Shown here piece after piece: positions 34,557 through 43,660 of a stretch of 64,000 nucleotides of DNA; within the stretch, counting starts at the first letter, position 1, and each line of letters opens with the position of its first letter. Below the pieces are notes generated by a model that did no database searches, was not told where the DNA came from, and worked only from the letters and a program-made list of their open reading frames with translations. The position numbers and the translations under genes are program-made. The DNA comes from Microcosmobacter sp040493455. Its GTDB lineage: Bacteria; Bacteroidota; Bacteroidia; Flavobacteriales; Flavobacteriaceae. The stretch lies in contig NZ_JANFDA010000002.1 of assembly GCF_040493455.1 (NCBI RefSeq), positions 310,001-374,000 of the forward strand, given 5' to 3'.

Positions 34557-36776
34557 ATGAAATTCCCCGTTTCTTTATTACTATTTCTTGCTATAACGTC
34601 TAGTGTATTTGGTCAAACTATTCAAGGTAAAGTCTCTGATGATAATGGCAATGCAATTTTTGCCGCTCAGATTCTCAACCTTTCTAACAATGAGCACACA
34701 CATAGCAACGAGGACGGTTCGTTTCAGATTTATAATACCAAAGTTGGCGATACCTTGGAGTTTAGTCATATAGCTTATAAAAATGCTACATACGTTATCA
34801 CATCGCTTGGTGAGGAGCTCAATATTCGTTTAGAAAAGCTATCCATTTCACTAGATGAAATCGTCATAAAAGGCAAAGACAATACACTTTCGTTGATTTC
34901 GGATATTGACATTAAAATCAATCCTGTTAACTCTTCGCAAGACGTATTAAGAAAAGTTCCCGGACTTTTTATAGGCCAGCATGCTGGAGGCGGTAAAGCT
35001 GAACAGATTTTTTTACGAGGTTTTGATATTGATCATGGAACAGATATCAGTCTTACTGTAGATGGATTGCCTGTAAACATGGTATCTCATGCTCACGGAC
35101 AAGGCTACTCCGATTTGCATTTTGTTATTCCTGAAACCATAGAAACGCTAGATTTTGGTAAAGGCCCTTACGATGCCGATAAAGGAAACTTTGCTACTGC
35201 CGGGTATGTTGATTTCAAAACTAAAAACCGATTGAAAAACAGTAGTATTAAAATGGAATTAGGGCAATTTGATACTCAACGCTTACTAGGTCTGTTCAAT
35301 CTACTAGACAAACCCAATCAAAGTGCATATATCGCTTCAGAATATATAGCAACGGACGGACCGTTTGATAGTCCTCAGAATTTTGATCGTATCAATATTT
35401 TTGGAAAATACACAACCTCTATCAATAATAGAGATAGACTTAGCTTTATCGCATCTCACTTTACTAGTACTTGGGATGCTTCAGGTCAAATTCCAAATAG
35501 AGCTGTTGCAAGCGGTGTTATTGGTCGTTTTGGCGCCATAGATGACACCGAAGGTGGTACCACCAGTAGAACCAATGCAGCTATCAATTATAAAAAAGTC
35601 ATTGACGAGACCTCTTCTTTGAACAATACGCTATTTGTTTCCGCTTATGATTTTGAATTGTATTCTAACTTCACCTTTTTTCTTGAAGACCCTATTAATG
35701 GTGATCAAATCAGACAAAAAGAAGATCGTATTATTTATGGTTTACAAAGTGATTACTCCAAATCCTATACACTAAACACTATTGAAGGTGAATTGAATGC
35801 TGGTATTGCATTGCGAAACGATAGAGTTAACGACAATGAATTGTCGCGTTCGCTAAACCGTCAAGAGACTTTGGAAGGCATCCAATTTGGTGATGTCAAT
35901 GAAACTAACTTTAGCGCTTATGTAAGTTCTAAAATCAATATCAATAAGTGGACATTAACTCCAGCATTACGAATCGATTATTTTAACTTCAAATACAACG
36001 ATCAATTACAAACTACGTATAGCACAGAGTCCACTACCAAAACAATCGTAAGCCCAAAACTAAATATCGCTTACAATCCAACGGATAATTTGCAAGTGTA
36101 TGTAAAGACAGGTAAAGGATTCCATTCCAACGATACAAGAGTAGCGACTACTCAAAATGATCTTAACACCATACCAGCAGCTTATGGTTTTGACGTTGGT
36201 TACATCTGGAAACCAACACCAAAAATGCTATTAAACATGGCGTATTGGTATTTGTATTTAGAACAAGAGTTTGTATATGTAGGTGATGCTGGTATTGTTG
36301 AGCCCAGTGGCAAAACGAGACGACAAGGTGTAGAACTTAGCTGCAGATATCAACCTATACCTTCTCTATTTTGGAACTTTGATATCAATTACACACTTGC
36401 TAGAGCTATTGACGAACCAGACGGTGAAGACTATATTCCATTAGCGCCAGACTTAACGCTTGCAAGTGGCATTAACTTTAAGCACGACTCCGGATTTTAT
36501 AGCAGTGCTAATGTTCGTTATATTAAAGATCGCCCTGCAAATGAAGACAATTCAATTGTTGCTGAAGGCTATATTGTAGTAGACTTGAATGCTGGTTATA
36601 GATTAGAACAGTTTGACTTTGGCATTCAAGTTCAGAATTTATTTGATACCGAATGGAACGAAACTCAATTTGCAACAGAATCTAGATTGCAAAATGAAGC
36701 AGATTCAGTAGAAGAAATACATTTCACACCAGGTACGCCTTTCTTTATTAAAGGGTCTGTTCAATATAACTTTTAG
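34557..36776 (+). CDS. TonB-dependent receptor
   Basis: Outer-membrane active-transport barrel of 739 residues. Signal peptide 1-20 (ends VFGQ); a CarboxypepD_reg-like domain at about 22-100 (IQGKVSDDNGNAIFAAQI); a plug at about 105-225 with RKVPGLFIGQHAGGGKAEQ, FLRGFDIDHGTDIS and VSHAHGQGYSDLHF; then the barrel to the terminal aromatic residue F739. The plug is His-rich. No susD-like gene is adjacent, so it is not a standard polysaccharide system; substrate unknown. It precedes sucC and may be its own unit. Confidence 0.92.
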   Translation: MKFPVSLLLFLAITSSVFGQTIQGKVSDDNGNAIFAAQILNLSNNEHTHSNEDGSFQIYNTKVGDTLEFSHIAYKNATYVITSLGEELNIRLEKLSISLDEIVIKGKDNTLSLISDIDIKINPVNSSQDVLRKVPGLFIGQHAGGGKAEQIFLRGFDIDHGTDISLTVDGLPVNMVSHAHGQGYSDLHFVIPETIETLDFGKGPYDADKGNFATAGYVDFKTKNRLKNSSIKMELGQFDTQRLLGLFNLLDKPNQSAYIASEYIATDGPFDSPQNFDRINIFGKYTTSINNRDRLSFIASHFTSTWDASGQIPNRAVASGVIGRFGAIDDTEGGTTSRTNAAINYKKVIDETSSLNNTLFVSAYDFELYSNFTFFLEDPINGDQIRQKEDRIIYGLQSDYSKSYTLNTIEGELNAGIALRNDRVNDNELSRSLNRQETLEGIQFGDVNETNFSAYVSSKININKWTLTPALRIDYFNFKYNDQLQTTYSTESTTKTIVSPKLNIAYNPTDNLQVYVKTGKGFHSNDTRVATTQNDLNTIPAAYGFDVGYIWKPTPKMLLNMAYWYLYLEQEFVYVGDAGIVEPSGKTRRQGVELSCRYQPIPSLFWNFDINYTLARAIDEPDGEDYIPLAPDLTLASGINFKHDSGFYSSANVRYIKDRPANEDNSIVAEGYIVVDLNAGYRLEQFDFGIQVQNLFDTEWNETQFATESRLQNEADSVEEIHFTPGTPFFIKGSVQYNF

Positions 36777-36860
36777 CGGTTCAAAAATTTGATTTTACCA
36801 TAAGCTTTCACGCATTGGGTTAACAAATTATGAACACTCCAAATAATCACTTTCAAAATA

Positions 36861-36891
36861 TTGGTTAAACCATAAAGGTTAATTATTTTTG
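36861..36891 (+). promoter_or_regulatory. Promoter of sucC
   Basis: TTG at 36861-36863, a 20-bp spacer, and TATTTTTG at 36884-36891. The start codon is 19 bp beyond. This is a strong match to the flavobacterial consensus. Confidence 0.8.
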
Positions 36892-36910
36892 CGGTGCAAA
36901 ATTTCAAACA

Positions 36911-38101
36911 ATGAATTTACACGAATATCAAGGAAAAGAATTATTAAGCAGTTTTGGCGTACGCATTCAGCGTGGTATTGTAGCTCAAACCGCAGACGAA
37001 GCAGTAGCTGCTGCAAAACAATTAACTGAAGAAACTGGTACTGGATGGCATGTTATTAAAGCACAAGTTCATGCTGGTGGACGTGGTAAAGGTGGTGGTG
37101 TAAAACTTGCCAAAAATTTAGATGAAGTAAAAACTTTAGCTGACCAGATTATTGGTATGGATCTAGTAACACCTCAAACATCTGCCGAAGGTAAGCGTGT
37201 ACATCAAGTTTTAATTGCAGAAGATGTTTACTATCCAGGAGAAAATGAGCCAGATGAGTATTATATGTCAGTATTATTGAATCGTTCAAACGGTCGTAAT
37301 ATGATCATGTACTCTACAGAAGGGGGTATGGATATCGAAACTGTTGCAGAAGAAACACCACATTTAATATTTACTGAAGAAATTGATCCTGCATTGGGCC
37401 TATTACCATTTCAGGCACGTCGTGTAGCGTTTAACCTAGGATTATCTGGTGTAGCGTTCAAAGAGATGACAAAATTTGTGTCTGCGTTATACAGAGCTTA
37501 TGTAGAATCTGATGCTTCTTTGTTTGAAATCAATCCAGTTTTAAAAACTAGTGATAATAAAATCATGGCAGTAGACTCTAAAGTAACTTTAGACGACAAT
37601 GCTTTGTTTAGACATAAAGACTTAGCAGAACTAAGAGATAAAAGAGAAGAAAATCCTATTGAAGTTGAAGCTGGTGAGCAAGGGCTTAACTATGTAGACC
37701 TAGATGGAAATGTAGGTTGTATGGTAAATGGTGCTGGATTAGCAATGGCTACTATGGATTTAATTAAGCAAGCTGGTGGTGAGCCTGCAAACTTCCTAGA
37801 TGTTGGAGGTACTGCGGATGCTGCACGTGTAGAAGCTGCTTTCAAGATTATCTTAAAAGACCCTAACGTAAAAGCAATTTTAATCAACATATTTGGAGGT
37901 ATTGTTCGTTGCGATCGTGTTGCACAAGGTGTAATCGATGCTTACAAAAACATGGGTAACATCAACGTACCTATCATTGTTCGTTTGCAAGGAACTAATG
38001 CTGATATTGCTAAAGAGTTGATTGATAATTCTGGACTAGATGTACTTAGTGCAACAGAATTCCAAGAAGCTGCAGATAAGGTACAAGCCGTACTATCTTA
38101 A
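36911..38101 (+). CDS. sucC: Succinate-CoA ligase, ADP-forming, beta subunit
   Basis: TCA-cycle enzyme subunit of 396 residues with the ATP-grasp fold. Visible are MNLHEYQGKELLSSFGV (1-17), KAQVHAGGRGKGGGVKLA (46-63), the metal-binding FEINPVLKT near 200, LDGNVGCMVNGAGLAMATMD (258-277) and FGGIVRCDRVAQGV (325-338). The alpha-subunit gene sucD is not next to it, which is normal for flavobacteria, where the two are unlinked. It has its own promoter and terminator. Confidence 0.96.
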   Translation: MNLHEYQGKELLSSFGVRIQRGIVAQTADEAVAAAKQLTEETGTGWHVIKAQVHAGGRGKGGGVKLAKNLDEVKTLADQIIGMDLVTPQTSAEGKRVHQVLIAEDVYYPGENEPDEYYMSVLLNRSNGRNMIMYSTEGGMDIETVAEETPHLIFTEEIDPALGLLPFQARRVAFNLGLSGVAFKEMTKFVSALYRAYVESDASLFEINPVLKTSDNKIMAVDSKVTLDDNALFRHKDLAELRDKREENPIEVEAGEQGLNYVDLDGNVGCMVNGAGLAMATMDLIKQAGGEPANFLDVGGTADAARVEAAFKIILKDPNVKAILINIFGGIVRCDRVAQGVIDAYKNMGNINVPIIVRLQGTNADIAKELIDNSGLDVLSATEFQEAADKVQAVLS

Positions 38102-38127
38102 AGACAATATTCAATTATATACATAGG

Positions 38128-38156
38128 AAAGCTCTTCAAATTTGAAGAGCTTTTTT
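38128..38156 (+). terminator. Terminator of sucC
   Basis: A perfect palindrome AAAGCTCTTCAAATTTGAAG...CTTT (38128-38153) continues into a run of six Ts. Strong intrinsic terminator. Confidence 0.93.
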
Positions 38157-38283
38157 AGTTTATGCCACTGTTAACTTACTTCTAACCAACGTTAATAAAT
38201 GTTAATACTGTAACAAAAAGCGTAACATTCCATTTTTTGCGGCGTCTATATAGTAACAATCATTCATCAAAAACGGACAAATT

Positions 38284-38628
38284 ATGAAAACCTTTAAACT
38301 AGCGTTGCTTTTAGTAGCCTTTGCATTTAGCTTAGGTGCATCAGCAACCACGACGCCAAAAAAGAAGAAAAAGAAAAAAGCTCAAACTATTGAAAGATCT
38401 ATTGGGAGACTATTAGAAAACCCAAAATTCAACTTGAAGAGAGACATTGACACTAGTGTATATTTAATCGTTAATAGTGATAATGAATTAGTAGTATTGA
38501 ATGTTGAATCAGATGACTACGAAGTAGAAACTTGGGTAAAGCTTCGCTTAAACTACAAGAAATTAGACTTCGATTTTGCAAAGAAAAATAAACCTCTTAG
38601 ACTTCCTTTGAGGATGGTTTCAAGGTAG
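38284..38628 (+). CDS. Small secreted protein, function unknown
   Basis: A 114-residue protein with a signal peptide (1-21, ends SASA) and a Lys-rich tract PKKKKKKKAQ right after cleavage. The mature part is about 85 residues with mixed charge and alternating beta-like segments (VYLIVNSDNELVVLNV, VETWVKLRLNYKK). It resembles uncharacterised flavobacterial exported proteins; no domain is recognised. A terminator lies 20 bp after its stop codon. Confidence 0.72.
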   Translation: MKTFKLALLLVAFAFSLGASATTTPKKKKKKKAQTIERSIGRLLENPKFNLKRDIDTSVYLIVNSDNELVVLNVESDDYEVETWVKLRLNYKKLDFDFAKKNKPLRLPLRMVSR

Positions 38629-38647
38629 CATGAAAGATGAAACGATT

Positions 38648-38677
38648 AAAGCCTGTCGAAGAGACAGGCTTTTTTTA
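38648..38677 (+). terminator. Terminator, overlapping the end of cysH
   Basis: AAAGCCTGTC and GACAGGCTTT flank a 5-base loop, with a run of eight Ts. The T-run reaches the stop codon of the convergent cysH gene. Confidence 0.88.
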
Positions 38678-39376
38678 TAGATGCAATCCACACTCTGTTT
38701 TAGGATTGTTATTCCAACGACCTGTTCTATCCTCTCCCGGAATCGTACAATGACTACAACCAATAGAATGATACCCTTTGGCTACCAAAGGATGAAAAGG
38801 GAGCTTATGCTCAGCGATATAAGCATCGCGTTGGGCTTTTGTAATATCTAGTAGTGGATAAAATTTGAGTATCTCGCCACGCATTTCAAAAATATCTAGA
38901 GTCGCTCTATGATCGCTCTGCCATTTCATTAAACCAGAAGCCCAAACACTATATTCATTTTTTATAGTATCTAAAGGTTTAACCTTATTAATGGAGCAAC
39001 AGAAATCTGGGTTTTTAGTCCAGGTTTTATCTCTAGTGGTAAACTCATGCTCTTCCTTAAGAGCTCTAATCGACTTCACATTAAGACCATACAAATCTGT
39101 AAGCTCTTTGAGATAATCTAGAGTTTCAGGAAAGTGATAACCAGTATCAATAAAAAATACCTCTTGTTTGTTATTCACCTCAGCAAAAAGCTTCAAGAAG
39201 AAAGCAGATGTCGCTGCGAAAGAGCTTGTCAACATCACCTCTTTCACATCAAAATCTTTGTAGAGTTCAGCAATTCGCTCTCTAGCCGATAATGGCTTAT
39301 ACTTCTTGTTGAGCAATTTTATGTCCTCTTCAGAATATAAAATCGCCTTCTTTTTCTTTGGCGTGACTTCAAACAT
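38675..39376 (-). CDS. cysH: Phosphoadenylyl/adenylyl-sulfate reductase of the 4Fe-4S type
   Basis: Assimilatory sulfate reductase of 233 residues that uses thioredoxin. The catalytic Cys is in the C-terminal ECGLH (C229). It also has both iron-sulfur Cys pairs, C126-C127 (FCCSINK) and C207-x-x-C210 (GCSHC), so it is the type that reduces adenylyl-sulfate (APS) and carries a 4Fe-4S cluster, unlike E. coli CysH. No other cys genes lie beside it. The terminator T-run at its 3' end is shared with the convergent gene. Confidence 0.9.
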   Translation of the reverse strand: MFEVTPKKKKAILYSEEDIKLLNKKYKPLSARERIAELYKDFDVKEVMLTSSFAATSAFFLKLFAEVNNKQEVFFIDTGYHFPETLDYLKELTDLYGLNVKSIRALKEEHEFTTRDKTWTKNPDFCCSINKVKPLDTIKNEYSVWASGLMKWQSDHRATLDIFEMRGEILKFYPLLDITKAQRDAYIAEHKLPFHPLVAKGYHSIGCSHCTIPGEDRTGRWNNNPKTECGLHL

Positions 39377-39509
39377 AGTGCTAGGTTGTAATGAGCATAT
39401 ACTAACGCAAATTAGATACCAATTATTAGGAAAAAAAGTTAAAGTGTTCTTTTTAAGAATTCAATACTTTAATAGGTGCTTTTTTACCAAATTCGCAAAA
39501 TCAAAGCCG

Positions 39510-39517
39510 TATCTTTG
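39510..39517 (+). promoter_or_regulatory. -7 box of the photolyase gene
   Basis: TATCTTTG fits TAnnTTTG. It lies 22 bp ahead of the ATG at 39540, inside the longest open frame, so the frame upstream of 39540 is not translated. No clear -33 TTG. Confidence 0.6.
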
Positions 39518-39539
39518 CAGAATTAAAGTGACAAGTTAC

Positions 39540-40841
39540 ATGACAAAACCTACTGTAAACATTTTTTGGTTCAGAAGAGACCTCCGATTAGATGATAATT
39601 CTGGATTTTATCATGCCTTAAAATCCAAGACACCTACCCTACCAATTTTTATTTTTGATAAAAACATCTTGGACAAATTACCAAAAGATGATGCCAGAGT
39701 AACGTTTATTCATGAATCTTTAACTCAAATCAATAAGACATTAAAAACACATAAATCAGGCATTCGTTGTTTTTATAGCACTCCTTCGGAAGTCTTCAAA
39801 GAGCTCATTAAAAATCACACTGTTAAAACCGTATTTACCAACAGAGATTACGAGCCTTATGCTACCGAACGAGACCAGGGTATAGAAACGCTACTGAATG
39901 CTCATGATATAGATTTCAAAACTTATAAGGATCATGTTATTTTTGAGAGGGATGAGATTGTAAAAGATGATGGGACACCTTACAAAGTCTATACACCTTA
40001 TTCCAGAAAGTGGCTAGCCGAATTCTCTAAAAAAGGCCTAGAAGTTTTTCAATCTGAATTGCATTTAGATAACCTATATAAGCACAATACTGAAATCCCG
40101 AGTTTAACGACTTTAGGGTTTGAATCTTCTAGCATAAAAATCACACCCTTTGAAGTCAATTCCAAGTTGATTGATGCCTATGAAGCTACACGAAACTTTC
40201 CTGCTTTAGACAATACATCCCGATTAGGACCACACTTGCGATTTGGAACCGCTAGCACAAGGCAGATGGTAATGATGGCTAGTCAACGATCCAACAATAC
40301 CTTTTTAAAAGAACTCATTTGGCGCGAATTCTTCATACAAATCCTTTGGCATTTTCCGCATACAGTAGATAAAGCCTTTAAGCCTCAGTACGACCGTATC
40401 GAATGGCGCAATGCTCCAGAAGACTTTGAACGCTGGTGCAAAGGCGAAACAGGTTTTCCTCTTGTAGATGCTGGCATGCGTCAACTTAACGAGACAGGTT
40501 TTATGCACAATAGAGTGCGAATGCTAGTTGGTAGTTTTTTGTGCAAGCACTTACTCATCGATTGGCGATTGGGCGAAGCCTATTTTGCAGAGAAGCTTCA
40601 CGACTACGACATGGCTAGTAATGTTGGTAATTGGCAATGGGTCGCAGGTTGTGGCGTCGATGCTGCTCCATATTTTAGAATTTTCAATCCGACGACTCAG
40701 ATACAAAAGTTTGATAAGGACTTAGCCTATATCAAAAAATGGGTTCCAGAGTTTCAGGAGCTTACTTATCCTAGAGAAATGGTAGATCACAAGTTTGCTA
40801 GGGAACGCTGCTTAAAAGTCTATAAAACAGCTTTGGATTAA
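39540..40841 (+). CDS. Cryptochrome/deoxyribodipyrimidine photolyase family protein
   Basis: FAD-binding light-driven DNA-repair enzyme, 433 residues from the ATG at 39540 (MTKPTVNIFWFRRDLRLDD). The N-terminal domain is the antenna fold. The C-terminal FAD domain has RLGPHLRFGTASTRQM, WREFFIQILWHFP, GFPLVDAGMRQLNETGFMHN, RVRMLVGSFLCKHLLIDW, and DYDMASNVGNWQWVAGCG, the class I CPD photolyase/cryptochrome core with the Trp-rich electron-transfer region. Photolyase or cryptochrome cannot be separated here. The open frame extends to 39306 but overlaps a -7 box and cysH. Confidence 0.92.
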   Translation: MTKPTVNIFWFRRDLRLDDNSGFYHALKSKTPTLPIFIFDKNILDKLPKDDARVTFIHESLTQINKTLKTHKSGIRCFYSTPSEVFKELIKNHTVKTVFTNRDYEPYATERDQGIETLLNAHDIDFKTYKDHVIFERDEIVKDDGTPYKVYTPYSRKWLAEFSKKGLEVFQSELHLDNLYKHNTEIPSLTTLGFESSSIKITPFEVNSKLIDAYEATRNFPALDNTSRLGPHLRFGTASTRQMVMMASQRSNNTFLKELIWREFFIQILWHFPHTVDKAFKPQYDRIEWRNAPEDFERWCKGETGFPLVDAGMRQLNETGFMHNRVRMLVGSFLCKHLLIDWRLGEAYFAEKLHDYDMASNVGNWQWVAGCGVDAAPYFRIFNPTTQIQKFDKDLAYIKKWVPEFQELTYPREMVDHKFARERCLKVYKTALD

Positions 40842-40907
40842 TTCTAACATTTCCTTAATACCAGATTGTTTCTAATTTGAGTACATTTAAATCTAACACG
40901 AAAGCAA

Positions 40908-41303
40908 ATGAAAACCTTATTCCTAAGCATTACACTATCACTTTTTACGATCAGTTTATGGTCTCAGGACAATCAAAAAATTTCGACCTTAGAATTTGTC
41001 CAAGTATTAGAAGATAATACAGAAGAAACCTTGTTTTATTATCACAATAATTGGGAGCAACTGCGAAAATCAGCAATTAAAAATGGTTACATCGACTCCT
41101 ATGAATTGATGCTGGTTTTTGATACAGAATCAGACTATCAAATCATTCTAAAAACAACTTACAAGAACCAAACTCAATACGATAAGCGCGAAACACATTT
41201 TCAAAAACTTATCGAGAATCATGGCGCTTTAAAACTATTGAACGATAAGAAACCAAAGGAATTCCGGAAAACATTATTTGGAAGTGAGGTGAAGCATTTA
41301 TAA
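40908..41303 (+). CDS. Small secreted protein, function unknown
   Basis: A 131-residue exported protein: signal peptide 1-20 (MKTLFLSITLSLFTISLWSQ). The mature domain is about 110 residues with helices and a strand pair (YHNNWEQLRKSAIKNGYIDSYELMLVF, 45-71). It resembles short uncharacterised flavobacterial proteins; no cofactor motif is seen. It follows the photolyase gene on the same strand after 66 bp and is followed by an intergenic inverted repeat. Confidence 0.72.
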   Translation: MKTLFLSITLSLFTISLWSQDNQKISTLEFVQVLEDNTEETLFYYHNNWEQLRKSAIKNGYIDSYELMLVFDTESDYQIILKTTYKNQTQYDKRETHFQKLIENHGALKLLNDKKPKEFRKTLFGSEVKHL

Positions 41304-41326
41304 AACCAAAGTTATATTTAATTTTT

Positions 41327-41400
41327 GTCACCTCGAGCGCAGTCGAGAGGTAATTAAACGTAGCTTTAACCATAAGGTCTCGACTACGCTCGACCTGACA
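41327..41400. repeat. Intergenic inverted repeat with TCGAGCG...AGTCGAGA arms
   Basis: Left arm 41327-41351 and right arm 41376-41400 are near-complements (five mismatches in 25). Each arm can also fold on itself (CTCGA...TCGAG). The element lies between converging genes; dispersed copies of this type are common in flavobacterial intergenic DNA. Confidence 0.82.
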
Positions 41401-41416
41401 GCCTTAGCATCTCTAA

Positions 41417-42535
41417 CTACAGAACCGCGGTCATCGTCTCCGCTTTTCTAACCGTCTCTTCCCATTCGTTTTGCGGAATCGAATCTTTAGTAATGCCACC
41501 ACCAACATAGATTAATGCCTTGTCATCTTTTAGCTGCATGCAGCGTAAGTTTACAAACATGTTTGAAACTTTCTTCACGGCTCTATACGCATTGTTCTCT
41601 ACATTTCTTCGGTTAGCATTTCGGGATTGCGAGGCTTTCAAATTCAACTCACCAAGAAAGCCTGTATAGTAATCTCGGTCATAACCTTCATGCTCTTTAA
41701 TGAATTGTATCGCTGCATTTTTTGGCAATCCAGACACGGCTGGTGTAGGATGCAAAGCCTTTATTACGTCATATAGATTAAAGTCACCAGGTCTGTAACT
41801 GGCAGTAATATCGGTTCTTAGATGGAGTAAGCTCCCAGCTTTTACTGTCTTGGGTTCAGACATCCTTAAATTGCTATTGGACTTCAACTTATCTACAATA
41901 AAATCAGTAACGATTTGCTGTTCTTCTTGCTCTTTAAGATTCCACTCTACATCCATAGTACCTTTATACGCCTGAGTTCCTGCTAAGGCCATAGTTTGCA
42001 AACGAAGTCCTTCCACCTTCATCAAAGTTTCTGGTGTTGCGCCAAGCCATAAGCCTACTCTTGGGTGAAACCAGCAATACACAAAAGCATCTTGGTATTT
42101 GGTCAATAGTCTTTTAAAGAGTTCTAAAGGATTTGTTTCAGGAATTGGTGCTTCAGCACAACGCGATAATACTACCTTTTTAAACTGTTCTTGATGAATC
42201 GCTTCTATACCTTTTTCAATCAAATCTATATGAGCTGCATTACTTTCAGTAATTGCTACGCTCGAATCTTCAGTACTAGCTTCAAATGCCGCAGCTTCAA
42301 CTTCAAGAGTTAAAACCTTAGCATGTTCCAAAGGAATGAGTACTGAACTATTGTCTTCAAGATTAAAAGGTGAAAACACAAAACCCGATTCTGAAAAATC
42401 CTTGGTTTCATAAAGAGTATCGTCAGATTGCAAATATGCTTTTACAACATTGTCTTGTGGCTTACGATACACCACAAAAGGCAATTGCTCGGAAAATTGT
42501 TGTTGTATGGATTCAAAAAAAGATGCTTCGGACAT
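41417..42535 (-). CDS. menF: Isochorismate synthase
   Basis: Chorismate-binding enzyme that makes isochorismate for menaquinone, 372 residues. Visible are FKKVVLSRCAEAPI (117-130), FHPRVGLWLGATPETLMKVEG (157-177), the conserved MALAGTQAY, KEQEEQQIVTDFIVDKLK and the C-terminal ALHPTPAVSGLPK and YTGFLGELN blocks, which hold the Mg and chorismate contacts. Entc/DhbC would look alike, but no siderophore genes are near. It lies 4 bp after the hotdog thioesterase gene, which may act in the same pathway. Confidence 0.9.
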   Translation of the reverse strand: MSEASFFESIQQQFSEQLPFVVYRKPQDNVVKAYLQSDDTLYETKDFSESGFVFSPFNLEDNSSVLIPLEHAKVLTLEVEAAAFEASTEDSSVAITESNAAHIDLIEKGIEAIHQEQFKKVVLSRCAEAPIPETNPLELFKRLLTKYQDAFVYCWFHPRVGLWLGATPETLMKVEGLRLQTMALAGTQAYKGTMDVEWNLKEQEEQQIVTDFIVDKLKSNSNLRMSEPKTVKAGSLLHLRTDITASYRPGDFNLYDVIKALHPTPAVSGLPKNAAIQFIKEHEGYDRDYYTGFLGELNLKASQSRNANRRNVENNAYRAVKKVSNMFVNLRCMQLKDDKALIYVGGGITKDSIPQNEWEETVRKAETMTAVL

Positions 42536-42539
42536 TAGG

Positions 42540-42965
42540 TTACTTTGTCTTAGGTAAAGAAATCGTAGTAAGCTTACAAAGCGAAATCAGGTTATCGTTA
42601 TCGTCCGTGATGCGAATGTTCAATAACTGTGTAGTTCTACCTTTGTGTGCAAACTTCGCGGTAGCATAAACATAGCCTTCCCTAACACTCTTCAGATGAT
42701 TGGCAGATATTTCTATACCACGCACAAAAACTTCATCTCTATTTATCAATAATTCTGCTGCAAAACTTCCCGTAGTCTCTGCCAAAGCTACTGTGGCACC
42801 ACCATGCAATACACCATCTGGTTGGTATACACGCTTGTTCACTGGCATACGACCCACTACAAAATCATCACCAAAATCGATCATTTCGATCTCCAAGGTT
42901 TCCATCAATGTGTTTTTGGTAATGGCGTTGGCACGCTTTAGTATCTCTTCTTTAGACAATTGCAT
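42540..42965 (-). CDS. PaaI-family hotdog thioesterase, candidate DHNA-CoA thioesterase
   Basis: A 141-residue hotdog-fold acyl-CoA thioesterase. The core is visible: RMPVNKRVYQPDGVLHGGATVALAETTGS (39-67), with the catalytic Glu in ALAETTG and the HGG turn, then RGIEISANHLKSVREGYVYA. This is the type used by many bacteria to hydrolyse 1,4-dihydroxy-2-naphthoyl-CoA. It precedes menF with a 4-bp spacer, which supports a role in menaquinone synthesis as MenI; that assignment is inference. Confidence 0.82.
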   Translation of the reverse strand: MQLSKEEILKRANAITKNTLMETLEIEMIDFGDDFVVGRMPVNKRVYQPDGVLHGGATVALAETTGSFAAELLINRDEVFVRGIEISANHLKSVREGYVYATAKFAHKGRTTQLLNIRITDDNDNLISLCKLTTISLPKTK

Positions 42966-43019
42966 AGAATACTGTATTTTTAATGTCGAAATGTAAAAGT
43001 ACTGAAAGCAATCGAAATT

Positions 43020-43655
43020 ATGAATGCTACCGAAAAGGAAATCAACTATAACACCACCAACTCCTACTCTACTTTAAATACGCTGACAGATAAGACCAAA
43101 ACCGTTTGGTTTGTGTGTCATGGCATGGGCTACTTGAGCCGTTATTTTTTGAAGTATTTTAAGGGTTTGAATCCTGAAGAAAACTATATCATCGCTCCTC
43201 AGGCTCCGAGTAAATATTACATTCCGCCAAAGTCTCATGTTGGTGCCAATTGGCTCACCAGAGATAATACGGAACAAGGCACAGGAAACATCATGAATTA
43301 TTTTGATGCCATTTTTGAAGCAGAGCAAATTCCGGATGATGTAAACCTTATTGTTTTTGGCTATTCGCAAGGAGTTTCCGTAGCGATGCGCTATGTGGTA
43401 AGGCGACAATTGCAATGCAACCAATTAGTGATTCATTCGGGAGGGATTCCAAAAGAATTAACTGCGGAAGATTTTAAGTTTTTGAATACGAAAATCTCGT
43501 TGGTGTATGGCATTGAAGATGAATACTTGAATGACGAGCGCATGCAGTATGAAACCAATCGCGTTCATGAATTGTTTGGAGACAATATTACCGTGTTACC
43601 TTTTGAAGGCAAACACGAAGTGAATGTAGAGTTTATAAATACTTTAGTGGAATAA
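43020..43655 (+). CDS. Alpha/beta-hydrolase, carboxylesterase/phospholipase type
   Basis: A 211-residue cytoplasmic serine hydrolase. The nucleophile elbow is GYSQG (about 119-123), the oxyanion turn is CHGMG, the Asp is in the GIEDEYL segment and the His in GKHEVN. This matches the small carboxylesterase/phospholipase group. It is divergent from the menF-thioesterase pair. A role as the MenH step of menaquinone synthesis is possible by location but the motif is not a MenH motif, so it is not assigned. Confidence 0.8.
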   Translation: MNATEKEINYNTTNSYSTLNTLTDKTKTVWFVCHGMGYLSRYFLKYFKGLNPEENYIIAPQAPSKYYIPPKSHVGANWLTRDNTEQGTGNIMNYFDAIFEAEQIPDDVNLIVFGYSQGVSVAMRYVVRRQLQCNQLVIHSGGIPKELTAEDFKFLNTKISLVYGIEDEYLNDERMQYETNRVHELFGDNITVLPFEGKHEVNVEFINTLVE

Positions 43656-43660
43656 TGTTG

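Noticed and set aside
39306..39539. Photolyase N-terminal extension of 78 codons
   Set aside because: It overlaps the 5' end of the opposite-strand cysH gene and a TATCTTTG -7 box. The normal photolyase start MTKPTVNIFWFRRD is at 39540.
43020..43655. MenH (SHCHC synthase) next to menF
   Set aside because: The nucleophile elbow is GYSQG with a carboxylesterase layout and not a MenH pattern; location alone is not enough.
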